From G963422275 sp963422275 (GTDB lineage Bacteria; Pseudomonadota; Alphaproteobacteria; Rhodobacterales; Rhodobacteraceae), in NCBI GenBank assembly GCA_963422275.1, contig OY729418.1, positions 1,426,001 to 1,490,000 on the forward strand: a stretch of 64,000 nucleotides of DNA. The letters run 5' to 3'. Positions 47,623 to 56,099 of this stretch are shown in pieces; position 1 is the stretch's first letter; each line of letters begins with the position of its first letter. The translations under genes and the position numbers were made by a program. The notes under the pieces are model-generated. The model made no database searches. It was given only the letters and a program-made list of their open reading frames with translations, and was not told the DNA's origin.

Positions 47623-48630
47623 ACCCCAATTCTGGATAAGAGGGGTGAGGGGGTTCCCAAATCGGGCGTGGCCTGATTCTGTATCCGCAACCAAAATCAA
47701 CGGATGGGATCCCCTCAATGAGCACCTCCATCATCGCACTGTTCTGTTGTCTCGACGACTTTGCAAAGGCCTTTGAAGAATGGGAGCGGCATCGGCTGAT
47801 CGGCACAGGCCGCCAGCGCTCGCGCTCGGGCAAGCTCTCGCTCAGCGAAAGGCTCTTCATCATGGTGCCGTTTCATCTCTCGCCCTTCAAGAGTTTCAAG
47901 GCTTTCCGGTTCCATGGCGTGGAGCGGAAATGTCGCGACTGCTTTGGAGACCTGCCGAGCTGCGGACGGTTTGTCGCCCTGATGCCGCGCTTGCCGGTTC
48001 CGCTTTGCATCTTGATGCAATGCTTTCGCGGTGAGGAAACCGGAATCTGTTTTGTGGACAGCGCCAAGCTCGCTGTCTGCCACAACGCACGGATCAACCG
48101 GAACAAGGTGTTCAAGGGACTGGCCAAGCGGGGCCGCAGCGCCAGGGGGTGGTTTTTCGGGTTCAAGCTGCATCTGGTCATCAACGACAAGGGTCAGGTC
48201 ATGGCCGTCAAGATCACGCCTGGAAACACCGACGACCGCAAGCCGCTTGAGACCATGATTGCCGAGTTGGAAGGCAAGGCGTTCGGCGATAAAGGCTGCA
48301 TTTCGAAGCCGCTTTTCCAGCGTTTGCGGCAGCAGGGCCTGCACCTGATCACTGGCATTCGCCGCAACATGAAAAACTTTCCTCTGCCCATTCCGGACCA
48401 AATCATGTTGCGGAAGCGGTTCATCATTGAAACGCTGTTCGATAAACTGAAATCGAGCATGGGATTGGAACGCACACGACACCGATCCCCAACAAATGCC
48501 TTCGTTCATATCCTGTCATGTCTGGCTGCCTATATTCTGGCGCAGCCAAAGGTCAAAATCGGCAAAATCGTCGTGCCAGACGCCATTCGGTGCATGCCAA
48601 AACCAAACAGAGCTTATCCATAACTCGGGT
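47623..48630 (+). mobile_element. IS982-family insertion sequence, copy 2
   Basis: A 1008-base element, same ends as copy 1, flanked by the 6-base duplication TAGATA (47617-47622 and 48631-48636). The target lies in the left terminal repeat of an IS5-family element, so this copy arrived after that one. Confidence 0.92.
47718..48623 (+). CDS. IS982-family transposase, copy 2
   Basis: A 301-residue DDE transposase nearly identical to the one at 27931-28836, with CFVDSAKLAVCHNARI, FGDKGCISKPLFQ and KRFIIETLFDKLKSSMGLER. Tyr is replaced by Cys in the GDKG-Y-ISK motif and Thr by Ala in VDS-T-KL. The second change is next to the catalytic Asp and may weaken activity. The reading frame is uninterrupted. 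Confidence 0.9.
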   Translation: MSTSIIALFCCLDDFAKAFEEWERHRLIGTGRQRSRSGKLSLSERLFIMVPFHLSPFKSFKAFRFHGVERKCRDCFGDLPSCGRFVALMPRLPVPLCILMQCFRGEETGICFVDSAKLAVCHNARINRNKVFKGLAKRGRSARGWFFGFKLHLVINDKGQVMAVKITPGNTDDRKPLETMIAELEGKAFGDKGCISKPLFQRLRQQGLHLITGIRRNMKNFPLPIPDQIMLRKRFIIETLFDKLKSSMGLERTRHRSPTNAFVHILSCLAAYILAQPKVKIGKIVVPDAIRCMPKPNRAYP

Positions 48631-48632
48631 TA

Positions 48633-49460
48633 GATAGTGTCGTCATGAGTGATGTTTATCTGTCCTGTCTGCCGAACTCACTTGATGGTTTTTGGAGGCG
48701 GCTCATGGGAATGGCTCATCGGCGTCATGACATTTCGGACCGGGTCTGGCTGTTGCTGGAGCCTCATCTGCCTGGCCGAGCGGGAAGTTGGGGTGGCGCA
48801 GGACAATCGTCGGTCCATCAATGCGATCTTCTGGATTCTGCGCACCGGCGCTCCCTGGCGTGATTTGCCGCCAGACTGTGGAGACTGGAACAACACCCAT
48901 CGCCGGTTCTGTCGCTGGCGGGACAAGGGTCTCTGGGGGGCGTTGCCGGAGCATCTGGTGGATGAGCCGGACTGCAAGTGGCTGATGATTGACGCCAGTC
49001 ATCTCAAGATGCATCCCCCTGCGAGCGGTGCGGTCGGTGGCAATCAGGCGATGGGTCGCACAGAAGGGGCTGAACGCGAAGCTGCATCTGGCTGTGGACG
49101 CGCATGGGGTGTTGGTGGCCGAGGGGACGGCAGCGGATTGCCGTCAAGCGGTCGAGCTGATTGAAGGGATGGATGCCGAGCGCTTGTTGGCGGACAAGGC
49201 CTGTGGCACGAATGCCATCCTGTCTTGTTGCGAGGAGCATGAAGTCATTCCAGCGGTTCCGCCGAAGCGCAACCGCAAGCACCCCTTAGCGCATGATGTC
49301 GCTCTCTGCCGGCACCGGCATTTGGTGGAGAACGCCTTTCTGCGGCTCAAGCGCTGGCGTGGGATCGCCACGCGATACGCCAGGAATGCCGCATCGTTTC
49401 TTGCCGCGGTGCAGATCCGGTGTCTGGCGCTCCGGGCTGGCATTTCATGACGACACTATC
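48633..49460 (+). mobile_element. IS5-family element, GATAGTGTCGTCATGA ends, copy 1
   Basis: An 828-base element with termini GATAGTGTCGTCATGA / TCATGACGACACTATC and TA at both borders. The transposase is in two frames. The first holds MAHRRHDISDRVWLLLEPHL, RTGAPWRDLPPDCGDWNNTH and LMIDASHLKMHP. The second begins near 49065 with LNAKLHLAVDAHGVLVAEGT and ends RHLVENAFLRLKRWRGIATR. The frame change falls near CGCACAGAAGGGGCTG, where a programmed shift is possible but no long A/G slippery run is seen. A second copy lies at 52903-53753. Confidence 0.85.
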
Positions 49461-49462
49461 TA

Positions 49463-49809
49463 AGGGGATATTTGAGAAGCAAGCCGGGTATCTGCCATAT
49501 CTATATCTGCAACAGACCAAATGCGCGGGCTGCAAGGGCAGATCAAAGCGCTGGAGTAGAAGGTTGGTGCTTTGCGTGTGCCTTTTGATCGTAGACAGAA
49601 AGGGACAAGGCGGTCTGAGATAGAAGTGTTGGTGACTGAGGGACAAGGTGACCAGCCTGACGCACAGGCCCGGATGTTCAAGCTTATCAGAATGCCACGG
49701 CCCGTGTGGATCAGTTTTGGAGAGGGCTGCTGGCGATTAGACGTGTTTTGTACTTGATCGCGCCGTTCGTATTGCTCATGGATTTTTCTTCCTTGTGGAA
49801 TATATATGG
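49463..49809. other. Intergenic region before the toxin-antitoxin pair
   Basis: About 350 bases with no recognisable gene. The last 60 bases are AT-rich (ATATATATGG) and probably hold the toxin-antitoxin promoter. Confidence 0.4.
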
Positions 49810-49824
49810 TGTAGTATTTCTACA
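49810..49824. promoter_or_regulatory. Probable antitoxin operator
   Basis: The dyad TGTAG-TATTT-CTACA lies between an AT-rich promoter-like stretch and the antitoxin ribosome-binding site (GGAGGAGGT, 49829-49837). This is the usual place for an autoregulatory Xre operator. Confidence 0.5.
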
Positions 49825-49839
49825 TGAATGGAGGAGGTC

Positions 49840-50220
49840 ATGGCAAATCATCAGGTAAATGCATCTGCCCCTGATCGCGGTGCCGTTCTGACCAAGGCTG
49901 CAACCCGTGCCGCAACACGACTTGGAATGTCGGGAAAATTGCTCTCCGAGGTGCTTGGCTTATCTGAGGCGCAGGTATCCCGCATGCGCAATGGCGAGGT
50001 TGCGTTGACGGAAAACACCAAGGCGTTTGAATTGGCCGCAATGTTGGTGCGCGTGTTCCGCTCGCTTGATGCTATTGTGGGTGGAGATGAGAAGGCCGCC
50101 AAGGTTTGGATTTCATCCGAAAACAGCGCATTGGGTGCACGCCCTATCGATAGAATGACTTCAATACAAGGGCTTGTCGATGTCGTCACATATCTGGACG
50201 CACGACGCGCTTCGGTCTGA
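49840..50220 (+). CDS. Xre/MbcA/ParS-type antitoxin
   Basis: A 126-residue antitoxin. The N-terminal helix-turn-helix shows AATRLGMSGKLLSEVLGLSE, then AQVSRMRNGEVALTE. The C-terminal DUF2384 part is FRSLDAIVGGDEKAAKVWIS with ENSALGARPIDRMTS, which normally inserts into the toxin active site. I chose ATG 49840 because GGAGGAGGT lies directly before it; ATG 49828 would overlap that site. The gene overlaps the RES toxin by 41 bases. Together they form a type II addiction module that represses itself through the upstream dyad. Confidence 0.9.
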   Translation: MANHQVNASAPDRGAVLTKAATRAATRLGMSGKLLSEVLGLSEAQVSRMRNGEVALTENTKAFELAAMLVRVFRSLDAIVGGDEKAAKVWISSENSALGARPIDRMTSIQGLVDVVTYLDARRASV

Positions 50221-50950
50221 GCTACGTGCGCTGCAAACATCTGCATGGCGTTTGGTAGAGGCTCAGCACGTTGTTTCAACGCTCAGCCTTGTCGACAATC
50301 TAGACGAACAAAGCCTGCTGGAAGATGTCCTGGAAGAAACAAAGCCGCCTGTTCCGGATGAGTGTCTGGAACTTGATTATCTTTTGAGCACACCATTTCG
50401 CTATCGCCCATATCCCTATGGCTCAAGGTTTCGCAGGGCAGGTTTAACCCCCGGCGTCTGGTATGGGGCCGAGCAGCCCGAAACTGCCGTGACCGAAATG
50501 GTGTTCTACCGATTTCTGTTCTACGCAGAGAGCCCGGATACGCCATTTCCAGACAATCCTGCCGACTACACCGCGTTTTCTGTTGGGGTTTCTACGGAAT
50601 GCGCACTGGATTTGACCGTGGGCGATCTGGCCAATGATCGTGAACGATGGATGCATCTGACCGATTGTTCGGCCTGTCAGGATCTTGCCGATACCGTGCG
50701 CGAAACAGGGGTGGAGGCTATCCGCTTTGAATCTGTTCGCGATCCTGCGGGTGGTGCAAATCTCGCCGTGCTGAGCTGCCTTGCATTCAATGATCCGGCC
50801 CCCGTCGAACGGCAAAGTTGGCGCATTCGGATGAGTGCAGCCGGTGCTCAAGCACTTCGGGACCATCCGAGGACTGGCCTTGAATTTGACCGGGACGCTT
50901 TCGCAGACGATCCAAGGCTTTCGGGGATGGTTTGGGATCGGTGCGGCTGA
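50180..50950 (+). CDS. RES-domain toxin (NAD-degrading type)
   Basis: A 256-residue RES-domain protein, the toxin partner of Xre/MbcA antitoxins; characterised members deplete NAD+. The RES signature residues appear as TSAWRLVEAQH (Arg), FRRAGLTPGVWYGAEQPETA (Tyr and Glu) and LAVLSCLAFNDPAP (Ser region near the end). The length is at the upper end for the family, with an extra N-terminal helical segment. ATG 50180 lies inside the antitoxin gene, ensuring coupled translation. It looks intact. Confidence 0.87.
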   Translation: MSSHIWTHDALRSELRALQTSAWRLVEAQHVVSTLSLVDNLDEQSLLEDVLEETKPPVPDECLELDYLLSTPFRYRPYPYGSRFRRAGLTPGVWYGAEQPETAVTEMVFYRFLFYAESPDTPFPDNPADYTAFSVGVSTECALDLTVGDLANDRERWMHLTDCSACQDLADTVRETGVEAIRFESVRDPAGGANLAVLSCLAFNDPAPVERQSWRIRMSAAGAQALRDHPRTGLEFDRDAFADDPRLSGMVWDRCG

Positions 50951-51109
50951 CATGCTATTGGCGCAATTGACCTCTACAATATATGAGCAGGCAGTTTTGG
51001 TGCGCTATTTGGATCCAATTGCTTATGCACATGGTTCCGGCGACACAGGGCATTGTGTCCGGGATGTCGGGTGATGGAATGTTCGCATGACATTCTTGAC
51101 GTGGAACCG

Positions 51110-51507
51110 TCCCATGACCGAAATCCCCGCCAGCCTCATCGCCTTCCAGCGCCTGTTCCCCGGCGACGACGCCTGCGCCGGCGACGACGCCTGCGCCGGT
51201 GGCTCGTCGCCGTCCGATGGCCGAACGGCTTCCGGTGTCCCGCCTGCGGCCACGACCGCGGGTGGGAGTTGAAGACCAGGAAGCACAGCTTCGAGTGCGC
51301 CTGTTGCCATCGGCAGACCTCGGCCACCGCCGGCACCCTCCTGCACCGAACCAGGCTGTCGCTCGCGATCTGGTTCTGGGCCGCCTGTCTGATGGCCACT
51401 CATTCCAATGGCATCTCCGCCCTGCAGTTGCAGAAGCAGCTCGGGATCGGGTACTGTCGCAGCGCCTGGATGCTCGCCGCCAAGCTTCGCCGCGCCAGGG
51501 CCGGTCC
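51110..51507 (+). pseudogene. IS1595-family (ISXO2-like) transposase N-terminal fragment
   Basis: MTEIPASLIAFQRLFPGDDA starts the transposase. After an 18-base tandem duplication (GGCGACGACGCCTGCGCC repeated) that keeps the frame, a frameshift leads to RWPNGFRCPACGHDRGWELK, CACCHRQTSATAGTLLHRTR and WFWAACLMATHSNGISALQL (zinc ribbon and first helices). It is cut off near 51507 by an IS5-type remnant. It differs from the MITE-like family in sequence. Confidence 0.75.
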
Positions 51508-51985
51508 GAAAGCCCCGAAGGCGCGCTTTCGGGGCGGAATCGCCTCCGCTTCAGCCCCCGCAGGGCCGACCCGGCAAACTCCGGACACGCTGACCCCATG
51601 TCGCGGCAGATGCGGCCGGGTGATCGTCAGGTTCAAGAAGTCCGGGAGCGGTGCAAGACGCTGCACGTTCCTCTCCAGCCCTCGGCAGCGAACCCTGTCG
51701 TGCCCCGACGCCCACCTCGCGACCCGGGGCGAATACTCCACCCGCGCCCGCCGCCGGGACGGACCGGCGCAATGCGGACTTCCGGGCGCGTCCGAGGGAT
51801 CGGGCCGTCCATCCGCTCCAGAAAGATCTCGCGACACGTCCTGCGCCTCTCGCGACCGCGTTCAAGGCTCGGCGGCCGAAGGCGCTTCATGACGCGATCC
51901 CCCCAAAAAGAGGATGCAGCGCAAGATGGCGCGCGCGCCAGAGGCGCAATGCCACGCCCGCAATCAGGCTATATTCAGAGCTTCC
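51500..51985 (-). mobile_element. IS5-group remnant related to the 29.2 kb element
   Basis: A truncated, internally deleted copy. The end TCAGAGCTTCC (51975-51985) corresponds to the GGAACCTCTGA terminus. Degraded pieces include the REIFPERMDG-like region. The element abuts the TAA stop of the truncated antitoxin gene, within its YTAR-type target. Confidence 0.65.
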
Positions 51986-52192
51986 TTAGCGAACAGCTTG
52001 AACCTTGAGGCGAAGCCCTTCGCGTTCCTGAATGTAACCGATGATCTCGAACAGGTTCCGTACCTGCGGATTGCCATTCGGGTCGAACATGTGCATCAGG
52101 CTCTTGGGCGACTTATCGGTCAACCCGGAAAGTTCCTGAAAGCCGATGGTGGCGTTGATGTAGTCACGTAGTACCGCCTTGCCAGTGTCCAC
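51986..52192 (-). pseudogene. HigA-like / DNA-binding antitoxin, N-terminally truncated
   Basis: The remaining 68 codons, VLRDYINATIGFQELSGLTD, KSPKSLMHMFDPNGNPQVRN and LFEIIGYIQEREGLRLKVQA, form the helix-turn-helix half of a HigA-type antitoxin. The first roughly 40 residues are missing, removed where the IS5-family element at 52203 and the one beyond it inserted. The ATG at 52192 is internal. No HigB/RelE toxin gene was found next to it. Confidence 0.65.
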
Positions 52193-52202
52193 ATCGCCCT
52201 AG

Positions 52203-52899
52203 GTCTTGTACTCATAAAGGAAAGGGATTTTCTTTCCGGCTCTGATGTGATTCAAGCTTCCAAACAGCGGGAGCTTGAGAATGCGAGGCTGGCACGATCT
52301 GACGGATGCGGAATGGGCGATCATCTCGCCGTTACCGCCTGACAAGCCGCGGGGCGATCAGCGGGATCTTTCACACCCCGCGCACCGGCACGCCGTGGCG
52401 CGACCTTCCGGAACGCTGCGGGCCGCATGCGACAGTCTGCAACCGCTGGGCCAGGCAAGGGGTGCGGGAGCGCCTGTTCGGGGCGCTGGCGGCGCGCTCG
52501 CCGGGGTCTCTTCATCTCCTCGACTCCTCGGTGGTGCGCCCCCACCAGCACGCCGCGGGCGGAAAAAAGGGGGTCCGGACCACGCCATCGGACGCTCGCG
52601 AGGCGGGCTGAGCAGCAAAATCCACGTCGTCGTCGACCGCGGCTGCGACTCCCGCACCATCCTCAAACGCATTGCCGACCATGGCTCTTGCCCCACATCC
52701 CGACCCAACGGGATCGCCGGGAGCAGCGCTCCGTATCCCATCACCTGTACCGCCAACGCAACCTCGTCGAACGTTTCTTCAACAAGCTCAAGCACTTCCG
52801 AGGCATCGCGACCCGCTATCACAAGCTTGCAAGAAACTTCCTCGCCGCAATCGCCCTTGCCTGCACCCGCCTCTGGATCAAAATCAATGAGTACACAAC
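52203..52899 (+). mobile_element. IS427-group IS5 element, shortened copy
   Basis: A 697-base relative of the 23.9 kb element, with imperfect ends GTCTTGTACTCAT / ATGAGTACACAAC and CTAG on both sides (52199-52202, 52900-52903). It lacks part of ORFA (the VPRVDDRR segment) and about 110 bases of ORFB (the LGLPRRFVITPG segment). It retains the AAAAAAGGGGG slip site and the terminal NEYTT followed by a stop made by CTAG. It is probably unable to transpose alone. Confidence 0.85.
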
Positions 52900-52902
52900 C
52901 TA

Positions 52903-53753
52903 GATAGTGTCGTCATGAGTAATGTTTATCTGTACTATCTGCCGAACTCACTTGATGGTTGTTGGAGGCGACACATGGGAATGGTTCATCGGCGTCATGA
53001 CATTTCGGACAGGGTCTGGCTGTTGCTGGAGCCTCGTCTGCCTGGCCGAGCGGGAAGTTGGGGTGGAGTGGCGCAGGACAATCGTCGGTTCATCAATGCG
53101 ATCTTCCGGGTTCTGCGCACCGGCGCTCCCTGGCGTGATTTGCCGCCAGACTGTGGAGACTGGAACAACACCCATCGCCGGTTCTGTCGCTGGCGGGACA
53201 AGGGTCTCTGGGGGCGTTGCCGGAGCGTCTGGTGGATGAGCCGGACGATAAGTGGCTGATGATTGACGCCAGTCATCTCAAGGTGCATCCCCATGCGAGC
53301 GGTGCGGTCGGTGGCAATCAGGCGATGGGTCGCGCAAAAGGGGGCTGAACGCGAAGCTGCATCTGGCTGTGGACGCGCATGGGATGCCGGTGCGGGTGTT
53401 GGCGACCGAGGGGACGGCAGCGGATTGCCGTCAAGCGGTCGAGCTGATTGAAGGGATGGATGCCGAGCGCTTGTTGGCGGACAAGGCCTGTGGCACCAAT
53501 GCCATCCTGTCTTGTTGCGAGGAGCATGAAGTCATTCCAGCGGTTCCGCCGAAGCGCAACCGCAAGCGCCCCAGAGTGCATGATGTCGATCTCTGCCGGC
53601 ACCGGCATTTGGTGGAGAACGCCTTTCTGCGGCTCAAGCGCTGGCGTGGGCGTGGGATTGCCACGCGATGCGCCAGGAATGCCGCATCGTTTCTTGCCGC
53701 GGTGCAGATCCGGTGTCTGGCGCTCTGGGCCGGTATCTCGTGACGACACTATC
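52903..53753 (+). mobile_element. IS5-family element, GATAGTGTCGTCATGA ends, copy 2
   Basis: An 851-base sister of 48633-49460. It has small in-frame duplications (an extra GGAGTG near 53064, GTGCGGGTGTTGGCGACC near 53392 and GGGCGT near 53648) and a frameshift in the middle. Its left border is shared with the CTAG of the adjacent IS427-type copy. Confidence 0.85.
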
Positions 53754-54118
53754 TAAGACGGGCTTCCAAATCGACGCTACTCTGGTAGATCTCCGAGTTC
53801 CGCCGCGACCACGAATTCAAATTGCGAGCAAGCCACACAATACGCAAGTCACACGCCGGCGGGCACGATGGATTGAGCTTTCTTGGTCTCGCGCTTTTGG
53901 TCGTGCTCATTGTCATCCATTAGCCAGCCAAGAAGACGCGAGTTCATTGGAATCGATGTGGCTGGTCATGTTTTGTCGCTCATGTGTAGTCGAGTTGCGC
54001 TGAGATTTATAACAGACCTCCCGGGCGTCGGGTTGGAATTGCACTGGAATCAACAAAGCTCTGGGTGTCGTCTTCTGGAACTGCGTCTGGCGGGGATGGC
54101 TGTCACTACGGTGCAAGC
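53754..54118. other. Region without a recognised gene
   Basis: About 365 bases between two IS elements. Short frames only. I do not see the missing N-terminus of the truncated antitoxin here, so flanking DNA has been lost or rearranged. Confidence 0.4.
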
Positions 54119-54915
54119 GAACGCGTGCTCCGCCCGCTTGCCGATCCCGCGGTATCCGGAGTCACCCCGGACTTGCTCCTCCTCGCCGTGCAGAAGCCGG
54201 TCCGAAGGCGTCAGGTCGCGACGTTGGCGGCCGTTCCCTCCAGATGGTGCACCAGACCCCGGGTGTCGGTGCCGATGTGCAGATTCATCCCGAAATGCCA
54301 CCGGTTCCCCTTCCTCGTCTGGTACATCTCCGGATCGCGGGCGTTGCTCTCGTTCCCGGTCGACGATGGCGCCGAGATGATGGTGGCGTCAACGATGGTG
54401 CCCTTCTTCAGCACCCCCCCCCCGCTCGGCCAGGTGATCCCTGATCTCCCGAACAGAAGGTGCGCCAGTCCGTGGCGCTCCAGCCGATGGCGGAAGTCGG
54501 GATCGTCGTCTCGTCCGGAACCTTCTCAAGCACCGCCCCGGCAAAGCGCCGGATGCTCTCCGCCTCGCAAGCCGGTCCTCCATCATCGGGTCGCTCAGGT
54601 TGCAGAACAGCTGAACGCAGTGCACGCGCAGCATCGCCGACAGCGGATGCGGCTGTCGCCCCTTGCGGCCGCCCTTCGGACACGCCGGCACAATGCGGGC
54701 CTCCAGGCGTTCCCAGGGGATCAGGCCGTCCATCCGCTCCGGAAAGATCTCGCGGCGCGTCTTGCGCTTCTTGCGATCGCATTCGAGGCTGGCAAAGGTC
54801 AATTGCCGAAGGCGCTGCATGTCAGAATCCCCCAAAGAAAGGCGTGGCGCAAAATAGCGGACACGCACCGGATGCGCAATGCAACGACCAAAATCAGGCT
54901 ATATTCAGAGGTTCC
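54119..54915 (-). mobile_element. IS5-group element, truncated copy related to 29.2 kb
   Basis: It begins at 54915 with GGAACCTCTGA (minus strand) next to CTAG. It encodes LRQLTFASLECDRKKRKTRR, FPERMDGLIPWERLE, then GTIVDATIISAPSSTGNESN and GNRWHFGMNLHIGTDTRG, ending near 54119 before the C-terminal part. A run of ten C at 54414-54423 sits inside the coding region. It lies against the 3' end of the decayed iron-ADH copy. Confidence 0.8.
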
Positions 54916-56071
54916 CTAGCTCGGAAAGCCCGAGCGGCAATCCGATTCGCGACACGAAATACTGCATCCAATCATGCATCGCCGTGTTGAAATCAATCCC
55001 GACGATGGCCCGTATTCGCTTTGGCTTCTCTCTTGCAACATGCCTGTTGAATCGGAGGACGGGCGGAAGCAGAATGCCGACCGGAGTGCCGTGGTGCAGA
55101 TCCAACCGCCAAGGGGCTGTTGCCGACACATTCCGCCTTCCAGTGCCGTTATCAAGCACGATGGAAGGCTGAACGTCAATTCCGGGTCGCAGACCACCGT
55201 GTCCGCAACCATGCTCAAGTTCACCGCAACGCTTTTTGTGCCGTCTTGCAGGGTCCGGACGCAAGCGCGACCGATCTCGGCGCCTGTCCCGGCGGTGGTT
55301 GGCGCCGAGATATGCGGGGCAACCTTGCCAGTCTGGTCGGAACCGCCTGTCTTGACAATGTAGTCTGCCAATTTTCCGCCGTGGCTCGCTATCAACGCAA
55401 CCGTCTTTGACAGGTCTGTCGGAGACCCGCCGCCTAAGGGCTATCAATCCGTCGCAACTCCTTTCCTGCCAAGTCTCAAGGCATTCCAGAAACGAGTTCT
55501 CGGTTGTTCCGCCATATCGTTCCGGCGCGAAAGCAAGCGCAGCTTCAAGGACCAGATCAAGCATATCCGCCGACACGACTCCTCTATCGGTGATGAGCGG
55601 TGCACGGCTGTTCCCCAAGCGTGAAATTGCGCTGCGCAAAATCGAGATGAAACACGGGAACGATACTGAACCAGCGCCATTACAACTCGGCATCGTAGAA
55701 TATGTGTTTGGTTTCAAGAAAATCGCTTGGCGCTTCGACACCATGCAGCTTTCCGATGCCGCTTTCTCGATACCAGCCATCAACCGATTCAGATCGTGTG
55801 TGCGGACGCTTGCAGCCAAGCCATGACGGGTTGCGTTCGCTCTTTCGATCGCCACGCATTCATCATCAAAAGATTCAAGCGGCATTATTGGACCGAACAA
55901 CTCGTCTTGGATCAGCGGGCTGGAAACATCGTCTGTTCAAAACATCGAAGGCGGCACAAATGCCCCCTCGTTCGAGCACACCTCCGGCCGCAACACCGCG
56001 CAAGATCAAGTCGGTTTCGTCTGCAGCACGGTCGATGAGACGTAGAATACGCCCTTGGTTCGCCCGGTCGC
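54916..56071 (-). pseudogene. Decayed duplicate of an iron-ADH / aldehyde dehydrogenase gene pair
   Basis: The minus strand retains, in the same order and direction, parts of both genes found intact at 59236-61799. The aldehyde dehydrogenase end has MFGPIMPLESFDDECVAIER and RHGLAASVRTHDLNRLM. The iron-ADH start has GNSRAPLITDRGVVSADMLD and pieces such as IASHGGKLADYIVKTGGSDQ and CVRTLQDGTKSVAVNLSMVA. There are frameshifts and a missing metal-binding segment (DALSHGIE). The right border at about 56071 is abrupt, next to a CRISPR-repeat-like sequence. Confidence 0.85.
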
Positions 56072-56072
56072 G

Positions 56073-56099
56073 GGCTATCCCCACAGGCGCGGGGAGACC
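56073..56099. repeat. Solitary CRISPR-repeat-like sequence at the ATPase 3' end
   Basis: On the minus strand the stretch contains TCCCCGC-GCCT-GTGGGGA, a seven-pair stem with a four-base loop in the style of type I-E repeats. It encodes the last residues and TAG stop of the ATPase gene. A partial match sharing CTATCCCCACAGG occurs at 57581-57593 on the other side of that gene. One copy alone is not an array. Confidence 0.4.
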
